From Euryarchaeota archaeon UBA552 (GTDB lineage: Archaea > Thermoplasmatota > Poseidoniia > Poseidoniales > Thalassarchaeaceae): a stretch of DNA of 64,000 nucleotides. The stretch covers positions 7,518 to 71,517 of the forward strand of contig DAMH01000011.1 of the NCBI GenBank assembly GCA_002499585.1, in the 5' to 3' direction. The notes under the pieces were generated by a model. The model was not told where the DNA came from. It worked only from the letters and a program-made list of their open reading frames with translations, and did not search any database. Shown here in pieces: positions 42,930 to 51,579 of the stretch. How positions within the stretch are numbered: the stretch's first letter is position 1; each line of letters opens with the position of its first letter. Made by a program: the position numbers and the translations under genes.

Positions 42930-45900
42930 ATGTCCTACGCCAAGGCCAGACGCGCCATCATCATGACAGCCCTCATGCTTCTGCTACCCACGACCCAGGC
43001 TAATGTCGCAGACTGGAGGGGGCCAGACGTGGTGAAGCCCGGTCCTGATGGCTCGGAATTTACCGCCTTCAGAGTCCCAACAAATGCAACGATCGTTGAC
43101 AGCTGGGTTGAGATCTCAAATGACGACACCGCCCAGTCCTCTGCTGATTTGCTCTCATGGTCGATCGAAGATGGATTGAGGTCTGGCATTCGGAGTGGAA
43201 CCTCTTTCAGCTCATCTGGGGAGCTAATTCTGACAGATGACTTCACAGTCTCAATAGTTGATGATTTCGATGAAGGTAACTTCACAATAGAAATGCCAAA
43301 TGGATATTACCATTCTCCGGGGGTGCTCAGTGTTTACAACATACAAGAAAGCACTGCGAACCCGAATTGTAACAACTTGTCCTCGATAACTGTATCACAA
43401 GGACACGACTTTGACGATGATGGCTATTTGGACGGCCAGGAGACAACCTCCTCCGTTGAATATTGCCCCTCCTCTGGACTGGACACCAGCATAACCTCCC
43501 TCAACATAACCGCGGGCGGAACCGGATATGGGAACGGTAACCTCACAGCAACTGGCGGCGGAGGTTCTGGATTCGCAGGTACTTACATCTCCGGCAGAGA
43601 AATCGCTTCAGCAACCTTGAATGCCGGCGGTTCAGGCTACACCAGTGGGACCGTTTTCAATGTGGAGTGCGGCAGAGACTGTACTGGATCCGGTGCGACC
43701 GTGACAGCTACCTCGGTAGATGCAAATGGGGCCATAACTGGCATATCACTGACAAACAGCGGTTCAAACTACACAACCGAACATGTACTGACCCTAGTAA
43801 ACACCGGTGCCTCTGGGAGGTTGGCGGACATATCCGTGACTCTCAACAGTACAGGGGAAATAGTCTCCGCGGACATAACCTCCCTGGGGACTGACTACAC
43901 CAGCCCCCCTTCAATCGTCATCAGCGGCACAGGCAGTGGCGCTGTCATAACCCCCGGGCTCGGCGGATTCTTCAATTGGTTGGCTGAGCCCCATCCAGAC
44001 TCCGCCACCAACGCTTCTTGTCCAGAAGGCGGACACGTCATCGATCTAGGTCAAGATCTAGACAATGACAATGAGTTAGATCCCACTGAAATAACCCAAA
44101 ACCTAACCCTCTGCCACAATCCAGACATCGACTATTGGTCGTCGGTATTGGCAGAGAGCATAGATGGAGATGTGTATCTGGACCAGAAGAACCTGACTCA
44201 CGGAGTCGTGCCCGCAAAGGCGGCGGAGGGCAAGGTAATGGCCGCAACCCTGCCCGGAACAGCCGTTCCTGCAGGCACGGACACATCCCTCTTCCTTCCC
44301 CCGATGGAGGTTCCGGCTGACGACCTCCAGATCGGTTACACGCTATCATTCCAACACTGGTATCACGTAGACAGCACCTCAAACGGAGGAGGAGATGGCG
44401 CCTGGGTTGAATACAGGCTCATGAACGGCACTTGGGGCAACTGGTCTTACATCGAACCAACCGGGGGATATCCGAGCACACTTTCACCAGATGGCCCATC
44501 CGTCGATGGGCAACCTGCAGGAAATCTTCCAGTGTTCGCTTCGGAAACCCACAGCGGATGGGTATCGAACGACATAGACCTGACTACGATACCCCAGATA
44601 CAGGATTCTGACGAGATCCAGTTCAGATTCAGACTTTGGACCCATCCTTCCGCTCAGAATCTCAGGCCCGGGTGGTATCTGGATAACATCTCCTACCAGA
44701 ACGTTGGAGGAACAGATGGCGGGTGGCTCCACGGGTGCGCTTCCCCTGCCGGCACAACATGCCTGTACAGCAACTATGCATACGGCGCGCTCCAAACCCA
44801 GTTCAGCACTCAGGGTACGAATTCGGCTTCAATCGTCAGGGTGCATCTTGAATATGACCTAGAGGGCTCCTCATTCGATAATTTCTGTGTCGAAATGTCC
44901 TCGAACAACATAACATGGACAGACATTTCGTCTGCGACTTCCGCGACTACTCAAAATTGTGAGGACAGGTCCGGTGCAATACCCGGATCCACGGGCGATC
45001 AGAGCGGTGGCCTAATCATACAAGATTACCCCCTCCCGTCCCAATTCACCAACCAGGCGAACGTACATTTGCGCTTTATAGTAGATACAGATGGATCGGT
45101 AGGCTACGGAACTCCACAGGATAACTTCGAGGGCCTCTTCATCACCGACGTGTCACTCGTCACACCAGGGACTTCAGTACATTGGTCCGACGATCTAGGG
45201 TCCTCGACCACATTCTTCCATTACGCGGCAACACCTCCCAGCACATCGTTTGGAGGGCCCACCGATGACTGGAATCACATTCAGAGATTCGGCGGAGTGA
45301 TAGATCAGGTACTAGGTTTCGAGAACTCCTTTGCTACGCCCCCTGAGTCTGAACACGCCTCAGGATGGAGCCACTCTGGAAGCACTGGCGGCACCACATG
45401 GGAATACGGGTTCCCAGGATCAAGCCTTACCCTGGAAGAGCCAAACAGCTTCCCATACCTATACGGCACGGACTTGAACGGAGAATATCTGGACAATTGG
45501 AACGGATATCTCGAATCTCCGCAATATGACATCCCTACTTCAGGGGCCACCTTGCAATTCGCGAAGTGGGCCTGCATGGATCAGTTCGATTCAGACGGAG
45601 CTGTTTTGCAATACAAGGTAAATAACGGAGGCTGGCAGTATTTCCAACCTTCAATACCAGGTTGGTATGACGGGGTGAAGACTTCATGGAACAATCCCTT
45701 CGGGACAAATGAAGTGTGGTTTAACGACGATTGTGGCCTTGATGAGATGTCCTTCAGGGAAGCCCCCCTGGACCAATGGGGAGGAGAAACGATGACCTTC
45801 AGATTTTGGTTCCAATCAGACACATGTTGTCAAAGCTCAACATGGGCAAACGATGATTTCGAGGGATTCTACTTGGACGACTTCGGGGTGCTCATTCCAA

Positions 45901-48900
45901 ATTACAGTTCAAACGGATCATGGTTGAGCCCCGATATACAACTAACCAATCACGATTCCTTCAACCTTGGTTTCCTCGACATCGATGCTGAAATCCCAGA
46001 GGGCACCCGGGTACTTGCTTCGATAATCGATGCAACAACCATGATACCGGTCGACGGGTATCAGATGAGGTCCCTCCCGCTCTCAATGGCAGGAATAAAC
46101 CCTGTTTCCAGTCCCTCAGTGAATGTCCAGCTACATTTGGAGACCGTTAACTCCAGCCTCACTCCTGTCATTAAATCAGTTAGATTAGACGGATTCAGAA
46201 CCCTTTCGGCAGATTCTGGCGAAGGGAACGGATGGGAGTTCAGTCCAAGCTTGGTCATAGAAAATGGGGAGATCGTAACCACAGGGATAGCAGGTGGGAT
46301 CGATTCTGACTTCGTTACATCATCACGGCCGATCAAAGCAGTAACAGTGAGTGGAGACTATTCCGGAGTCACGCTCAGTTTCAAGGACGCAAATGGGGCA
46401 AACCTCGGACCGCCATCAGTTACTGGGGGATTGGTAGAATTCCCCTGGTCCCAGCCCGGCTTCAGAGTCGATATCTCCCTATCCCCGACCGGATACATAA
46501 ATCAACTCAACATCTCTGCGAAATTTACCGAGCCCGCTAAGTCCCCAAGTTTGGACCTTGGGTCGGATGGCACCGATGACTGGTTATTCCCGTTCGGAAC
46601 CTCTTACGGACATCTGGGCTGGCAGTCGATGATCGATTCTGGTACTAGCACTAGAAGCACAAGCCTGGTGCTCGACCCATCAAACCCATCCACAGTACCT
46701 GTTATCGTCCCAGCGGGGTCATCGACCGATCCAAACCTTGATTCGACATCTTGGGTCGTATCGGGTTATCTTGCTGTGTCTCCGGTGGGAGCAGATACCC
46801 TGTTGTCTCCAGTTACGCTATCAATTGGGAGTGCATCGGTCACCACCTCCGGAACCGACGAGGGCCCAAAATACCTACACCTCACCGGGCAGATGATTTC
46901 TGAGATAAACGCAGTTCAGACTTCTATCGAAGATACGGTTGGTAACAGGAACTGGAAGCTACTCGGATTCGAGGTATCATCGTCGACTCAACAGGAGATT
47001 TCCATTAGCACCCTTGGGCTATCTTACTACCTCCACGAGAACTTTTCGTCTCTACAGGATATTGTTACGGCGTCAATGGCTGCAATCCAGTCTAATTCAT
47101 CCGACACGAACATTCCGTTTTCTGTTTCCTCCGACGGTGGGATGATTTCAGTCGGCGGGGGCGCGTACTATGATTACATTACCACCAACTATCCATTTAC
47201 GCCTCCCAACACATTTGTTCCGAGAGGCGATCATTACACGCTCTACACTGAGCACAGCCACCTCTATGATAACGGATTGATCTCCTCAATCAGGCTTGTT
47301 GGAACCACGGAGGAAGGAGATACTGCCATTTTCACGGCGACTACCGAGGGAGGCGACTGGAGCGATTCCGCTTCGACTACTTTCCAACAATCTGGAAACG
47401 GAATCCCCGGAATTAGTCTTGTCGAGATTGAATCAAGCGTGGATGTTGTAACGGACGAAAGTGGGTCGGAAAGATTGAGAGCAAACTGGTCAATAGCTTC
47501 AACATGGGGGCCCGATGACGTTTCAACAATATCCTGGTCATCAAGTGCCGTAGACACTGACGGCCAGACGAGATGGAGTGCAGATTCTTCAAGTGGAGTC
47601 GGAGGCAGGTCGGCATATGAAAACGATCTTGAAATAGAGTCATTTACCGTCAGGAACCATCTTGGGAATTTGGTTTCGGATCAGTTTTCATCCATGTACC
47701 CCTTCCCTGTCGACCCCGGTAACAACCTGTTCATAGAAGGCTCTGTCAGGTTCGAGGGCTCTCCCGATCTGAGGCCCGATTCATCTGACTTCCTAGTGAG
47801 TGTCAACCTGTCTGGAACCTCCGTTGCAATGACATCCGGGGAAGATGGAAGTTTTTACGGGGAGTTGACGATTCCACTTGGAACTCCGACTATCTCGCTT
47901 TCCCCTGTGATAGATTCCATAGGTCCGAATAATCAGATTGTTGGAGCATACGATCTCACAATCGACCATCCTGTCATCAATGCGATCGTGGATCAGGATC
48001 CGCCCATCGCAGGCCCTATTCAGGTCCTTACGCCCCTCGGCTTCCAAAATGCTGCAGGGAAGATAGTCGGCCCAGATGCACCCCTCACGGTTTACGTCAC
48101 AGTCTCAGACACGGACGCCAGAGATTCTGATGTGACGCTGCGATATTGGCGATCTGGAGTGGATGATGCGAATATGGATGGCATCCCCAGCCAAGATGAA
48201 TACGAATCCATTACCGCACCACTAGCAATTGGCTTCTCAGGCGAGGAGCAAAAGGACTTCACCGGGATAGACCTCTCTGGAGTACCCTTCAATAGTCCCG
48301 TTTACATGTACATAGAAGGAACTGACTGGTCAGGACGAAGTTACCAAAGTGGAGGCACCGGCGGTGGCCCGGGAGTCGATGAGGCCTGGGCGACTCTGCT
48401 TGTAGCAGAAAACGTGGAGACTCAGATACTTGGTTCTGGTTTCGCTCTTGACAGGGCCTCTGGCTACCTCATGCCGGGCATAGAACACACATTCACGATG
48501 GTCATCGACGAGCCAAATGGAATCAGGACTTTGGACGGCATAGATTTGATGCTGTGCGATGACGGGCCAACTGGCTTGGGCAAGATGCACTGGAACCCCG
48601 CCGAGCAAATCCTCACTTCCCCGGATGATTCGTACTTGACTCTGACCGGTGCCCGGGCGACTCCCGTGCAATCAGACTCGATCCTTTCTGTTGAGATGGA
48701 TTTCATACTTGATTGGGACTTCCCATGGACTCCTGGGGACGCCCTGTGCAGCCCAAGAGTAATCATTACAGACGATCTACAGGTTGCTGCACAATCATCT
48801 TTGTTGACAACATTGTCATGGGAGTTGGACAACCAGCTGGAGGCGATTCCAAACTCGGCTTCGGACCTCACTCTGCCGATAGGGGAGAGTGATTCAACGG

Positions 48901-50135
48901 GGATCTATCTCATGAAGGGCGACTCCTTCAGTGTTAACGGCACGGTTGTGCACGCAGGATCCGGCATCCCATTCGACATGGACGCTGGAAATACGATGGT
49001 AGACGTCTTCTTCGTCTATGGATCTGAGCGAGTCAGTTCTGTGGCCTCGATAGGCCCGGCAGGACACTGGGCCGTTGAACTTACGCTGCCCGACAGGCCA
49101 CCAGTATACCCTGTAATGGAGATCGGAACAAGCGTGATCGATCCTCCGGGCGCTGGGGGTTCCCTTGGAAACAATGATATCTCAATTACAGTAGACTCGG
49201 CTGCACCCACAATATTGTTCGATCAGACCGCATACCCAGACAGCTCACTTTCTGTGGAGGAGTCCGATGAATTGGACCGTGTGAAAATAACCCTTCAAAT
49301 CAATGACGCCGTAGGCATGCAGCAAGGCGACTTAGAGGTAGCATGGGTCTTCAAAAGAGGCGGTGATGTGATAAGTCAGGTTTCATTTGGATCGATTCCG
49401 CTAATTGCTGATCAACCACAGTTTGACATATATCAAGGCGAAGTCGACATGCACCAATCTCTAACCACCACGCTGATAGATGGCGATTACGCAGAGTTTT
49501 GGGTCGTCTCCACTGACCGGGCTGGCAACCAAGTCAACGGACTAGGAAGCGAGTCTTTGCCCAAAAGGGTCGATGTGCGAATCATGGAATTCCTGCCGAC
49601 GCTAACCAACGTTGTTTTCGACCCGACAGATAAACCACTGCCGGGGCAAAGAGTGACCGTTAAGACATTCTGGTCGAACCTTGGCAAGAGGGATGGGACA
49701 CTTTCCCTATCACTCTGGCAAAACAACGGCGGAGAGTCGTGGTCCCAATCCCCTCCGGCTGACGATATCGAAATCCTTCTGGCCGCGGGCTCTACTAGCG
49801 TAGTGGTGGATTTGATTTACGAACCAAGTCTTCCCGGCCCACAGGTCCTCTATGTCATAAATCAGGGAGATTTTCAAAATCTTGGATACCCTGTGGAGGG
49901 AATGATCGTCTCATCAGCCGACATAGACAGCGTTTCTGAAGGAGATTCTACATTGGCATACACCTTGATCGGAGCAGCCGCCTTGATAATAGTCGGAATA
50001 GGTGCATACATGGTCAAGACTGGATCTGGCAGAAGGGACGATGACTACTACGAAGATGAGGATTTTGAGTACGATGACGACGAGGATTACGAGTACGATG
50101 AGGACGGGTATGACGACGAGGAACAAGACGATTAG
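42930..50135 (+). CDS. Giant anchored surface protein with GSGYT repeats and MAM-like modules
   Basis: The 2401-residue protein starts at ATG 42930 with a signal peptide (about residues 10-25). The frame is open upstream, but that part lies inside tRNA-Thr. Two Cys-flanked calcium-loop modules (DFDDDGYLDGQE near residue 155; DLDNDNELDPTE near 375) bracket a glycine-rich block of GSGYT-type repeats (about 190-345). Large beta-sandwich modules resembling MAM or M6-peptidase C-terminal domains follow near 470-590 and 870-990 (GWYLDNIS, GFYLDDFG). Ig-like modules continue to about residue 2330. A membrane helix (AYTLIGAAALIIVGIGAYMV) precedes a 36-residue tail made almost only of Asp, Glu and Tyr. 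Binding or adhesion is likely; the ligand is unknown. Confidence 0.83.
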   Translation: MSYAKARRAIIMTALMLLLPTTQANVADWRGPDVVKPGPDGSEFTAFRVPTNATIVDSWVEISNDDTAQSSADLLSWSIEDGLRSGIRSGTSFSSSGELILTDDFTVSIVDDFDEGNFTIEMPNGYYHSPGVLSVYNIQESTANPNCNNLSSITVSQGHDFDDDGYLDGQETTSSVEYCPSSGLDTSITSLNITAGGTGYGNGNLTATGGGGSGFAGTYISGREIASATLNAGGSGYTSGTVFNVECGRDCTGSGATVTATSVDANGAITGISLTNSGSNYTTEHVLTLVNTGASGRLADISVTLNSTGEIVSADITSLGTDYTSPPSIVISGTGSGAVITPGLGGFFNWLAEPHPDSATNASCPEGGHVIDLGQDLDNDNELDPTEITQNLTLCHNPDIDYWSSVLAESIDGDVYLDQKNLTHGVVPAKAAEGKVMAATLPGTAVPAGTDTSLFLPPMEVPADDLQIGYTLSFQHWYHVDSTSNGGGDGAWVEYRLMNGTWGNWSYIEPTGGYPSTLSPDGPSVDGQPAGNLPVFASETHSGWVSNDIDLTTIPQIQDSDEIQFRFRLWTHPSAQNLRPGWYLDNISYQNVGGTDGGWLHGCASPAGTTCLYSNYAYGALQTQFSTQGTNSASIVRVHLEYDLEGSSFDNFCVEMSSNNITWTDISSATSATTQNCEDRSGAIPGSTGDQSGGLIIQDYPLPSQFTNQANVHLRFIVDTDGSVGYGTPQDNFEGLFITDVSLVTPGTSVHWSDDLGSSTTFFHYAATPPSTSFGGPTDDWNHIQRFGGVIDQVLGFENSFATPPESEHASGWSHSGSTGGTTWEYGFPGSSLTLEEPNSFPYLYGTDLNGEYLDNWNGYLESPQYDIPTSGATLQFAKWACMDQFDSDGAVLQYKVNNGGWQYFQPSIPGWYDGVKTSWNNPFGTNEVWFNDDCGLDEMSFREAPLDQWGGETMTFRFWFQSDTCCQSSTWANDDFEGFYLDDFGVLIPNYSSNGSWLSPDIQLTNHDSFNLGFLDIDAEIPEGTRVLASIIDATTMIPVDGYQMRSLPLSMAGINPVSSPSVNVQLHLETVNSSLTPVIKSVRLDGFRTLSADSGEGNGWEFSPSLVIENGEIVTTGIAGGIDSDFVTSSRPIKAVTVSGDYSGVTLSFKDANGANLGPPSVTGGLVEFPWSQPGFRVDISLSPTGYINQLNISAKFTEPAKSPSLDLGSDGTDDWLFPFGTSYGHLGWQSMIDSGTSTRSTSLVLDPSNPSTVPVIVPAGSSTDPNLDSTSWVVSGYLAVSPVGADTLLSPVTLSIGSASVTTSGTDEGPKYLHLTGQMISEINAVQTSIEDTVGNRNWKLLGFEVSSSTQQEISISTLGLSYYLHENFSSLQDIVTASMAAIQSNSSDTNIPFSVSSDGGMISVGGGAYYDYITTNYPFTPPNTFVPRGDHYTLYTEHSHLYDNGLISSIRLVGTTEEGDTAIFTATTEGGDWSDSASTTFQQSGNGIPGISLVEIESSVDVVTDESGSERLRANWSIASTWGPDDVSTISWSSSAVDTDGQTRWSADSSSGVGGRSAYENDLEIESFTVRNHLGNLVSDQFSSMYPFPVDPGNNLFIEGSVRFEGSPDLRPDSSDFLVSVNLSGTSVAMTSGEDGSFYGELTIPLGTPTISLSPVIDSIGPNNQIVGAYDLTIDHPVINAIVDQDPPIAGPIQVLTPLGFQNAAGKIVGPDAPLTVYVTVSDTDARDSDVTLRYWRSGVDDANMDGIPSQDEYESITAPLAIGFSGEEQKDFTGIDLSGVPFNSPVYMYIEGTDWSGRSYQSGGTGGGPGVDEAWATLLVAENVETQILGSGFALDRASGYLMPGIEHTFTMVIDEPNGIRTLDGIDLMLCDDGPTGLGKMHWNPAEQILTSPDDSYLTLTGARATPVQSDSILSVEMDFILDWDFPWTPGDALCSPRVIITDDLQVAAQSSLLTTLSWELDNQLEAIPNSASDLTLPIGESDSTGIYLMKGDSFSVNGTVVHAGSGIPFDMDAGNTMVDVFFVYGSERVSSVASIGPAGHWAVELTLPDRPPVYPVMEIGTSVIDPPGAGGSLGNNDISITVDSAAPTILFDQTAYPDSSLSVEESDELDRVKITLQINDAVGMQQGDLEVAWVFKRGGDVISQVSFGSIPLIADQPQFDIYQGEVDMHQSLTTTLIDGDYAEFWVVSTDRAGNQVNGLGSESLPKRVDVRIMEFLPTLTNVVFDPTDKPLPGQRVTVKTFWSNLGKRDGTLSLSLWQNNGGESWSQSPPADDIEILLAAGSTSVVVDLIYEPSLPGPQVLYVINQGDFQNLGYPVEGMIVSSADIDSVSEGDSTLAYTLIGAAALIIVGIGAYMVKTGSGRRDDDYYEDEDFEYDDDEDYEYDEDGYDDEEQDD

Positions 50136-50262
50136 ATGCATTCCCGGACACTACCGTAGGTAGACGAAAATCCAGCCCAAGACTTCGTTTGCGAGGGCTT
50201 GTTTATTACCTAGGACGTGACTATACCCGTTCGGAACGTCAACCGTTCTGGGTGGGATTTAT

Positions 50263-50415
50263 GTGGACGAAGTAGTTGAACTAAGGAAGGAAATTGAAGA
50301 CCTGAGGCAATTGGTGCACACTCTATTGACGGTAATAATGGAAGAGTCCGATGGGTCTGATCAGGCTCTGAGACCAGTTGGGGTGGAAGGCATACCCCCT
50401 GGTTATTCAATGTAG
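50263..50415 (+). CDS. Small coiled-coil protein, 50 aa
   Basis: A GTG-started reading frame of 50 codons lies between the giant surface-protein gene and the convergent glycosylase gene. It begins MDEVVELRKEIEDLRQLVHT, a clear heptad pattern predicting a short coiled coil. The second half is acidic then Gly/Pro-rich (GVEGIPPGYSM). It ends 1 base before the neighbouring gene, leaving no wasted sequence, which supports a real gene. TTTATTA about 55 bases upstream may be its promoter. It could be an oligomerising adaptor; the family was not recognised. Confidence 0.5.
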   Translation: MDEVVELRKEIEDLRQLVHTLLTVIMEESDGSDQALRPVGVEGIPPGYSM

Positions 50416-50416
50416 A

Positions 50417-51100
50417 CTAATAATTCACAGGCTCCGGGTCGATCGTTCTCCAGAGATACCACGTTGCAACCGTCCTGTATGGCCTCCAGGGCTCGGAAAT
50501 GGAAATAACGTCCTCCAGCGGAAGCCGCTCACCCCCAGCATAGTTTTTCTCGACAGCTCGAAGGAGCCCCACGTCCCCTGTGGGGAAGATATCTGGTAAA
50601 CCGAGTGAGAAAATGAGGGCCATGTCAACAGTCCATGGCCCAACACCTCTAATTTTCATCAGGGCATCTTTGACTTGCGGTTCATTCAGTGTTGACCAAT
50701 CCACTTCCTTTAGCCCGCCGCACCACTCTTTCGCTATCCCGGTGATGTACTCTGACTTCCTCATTGAGAGGCCGCAACCCCTCAAATCACCTATTTCGAC
50801 TTGGAGGACTGATTGGGGCGTTACCTGTCCAAGTAGATCCGTCATTCTAGACCACACCGCATCGGCGGCTTGTACTGAAATCTGTTGGCCCACCACTGCC
50901 TTGATCAGTGTCCGGCCGACATTTCCGTTCGGTTTCAACCGCGGCTCACGATACTGGGTGATGATATCGCCCATTCTGGGGTCACTTGAGGATAGGTGTT
51001 CGATAGCATCGAGCCAGAATTCAGGTGAGCCCACATCGATCCGACAAGGTAGGGAGGTTTCAATATGGGGTATATTTCCCGTCGACCATGGACGCTGCAA
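50417..51100 (-). CDS. DNA-3-methyladenine glycosylase, AlkA-like HhH-GPD
   Basis: The enzyme removes alkylated bases in base excision repair. The 227-residue protein has VGRTLIKAVVGQQISVQAADAVW, the helix-hairpin-helix IRGVGPWTVDMALIFSLG, and FPTGDVGLLRA carrying the catalytic aspartate. The end resembles PWRPYRTVATWYLWR of AlkA. The N-terminal TATA-like subdomain of E. coli AlkA is missing, as in compact archaeal forms. The start is unresolved: TTG 51100 overlaps the divergent gene by 13 bases, while GTG 51034 would keep the whole conserved core and leave room for promoters. Confidence 0.88.
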   Translation of the reverse strand: MQRPWSTGNIPHIETSLPCRIDVGSPEFWLDAIEHLSSSDPRMGDIITQYREPRLKPNGNVGRTLIKAVVGQQISVQAADAVWSRMTDLLGQVTPQSVLQVEIGDLRGCGLSMRKSEYITGIAKEWCGGLKEVDWSTLNEPQVKDALMKIRGVGPWTVDMALIFSLGLPDIFPTGDVGLLRAVEKNYAGGERLPLEDVISISEPWRPYRTVATWYLWRTIDPEPVNY

Positions 51101-51579
51101 GGGCTGCTATGATTGGAGGCGCCGCTTTCACTGTGATATTGGTGGGGGCTGTCATATGGGATGAAATTGCACCGCCTCCAACACCAGACAATGCGCAGGA
51201 AGTTGCAGACTTCTGTCTTGGGGACCACAGCAACATTGGAGTTCATTACCACCCTCTCATTGAAATCATCATAAATGGCCAAGAAGTGAGCATACCAGCA
51301 AATATCGGCATAAATCACGATGGATGCTCGATGAGGGGGGTCCACACACATGATTCTTCAGGCAAGATACATGTAGAGATGGACAAGAAATACAATGTTC
51401 CGGCCGAGTCCTTCTTCTTGATTTGGGGCGAAACTTTCAACGAGAATCAAATCCTAGACTATGTGGTGGACGATGACCACGAAATAGTGGTCACACTAAA
51501 CGGTGACAGTGTCGATACCTTTGAGGATACCGTCATGGAAGATTCAGAGGTTCTAAGGATAGAATACAAACCAAAGTGA
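51088..51579 (+). CDS. Membrane-anchored protein with conserved His/Cys motif
   Basis: The 163-residue protein has an N-terminal membrane helix (about residues 8-25) and then a compact extracellular domain. It contains the dense motif VHYHPLIEIIINGQ, PANIGINHDGCSM and GVHTHDSSGKIHVEM. The pattern HxHP...C...HTHDxSG...H suggests a metal site. I recall similar proteins in marine archaea and some bacteria, without an assigned function. The last third (VVTLNGDSVDTFEDTVMEDSE) is a small beta segment. ATG 51088 is preferred over an upstream ATG because it places the helix at the very N-terminus. A copper or other metal role is inference. Confidence 0.65.
   Translation: MDAARAAMIGGAAFTVILVGAVIWDEIAPPPTPDNAQEVADFCLGDHSNIGVHYHPLIEIIINGQEVSIPANIGINHDGCSMRGVHTHDSSGKIHVEMDKKYNVPAESFFLIWGETFNENQILDYVVDDDHEIVVTLNGDSVDTFEDTVMEDSEVLRIEYKPK

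Noticed and set aside
50144..50165. Small hairpin CTACC-GTA-GGTAG after the 2401-residue gene as a terminator
   Set aside because: The stem is only 5 bp and no T-rich tract follows.
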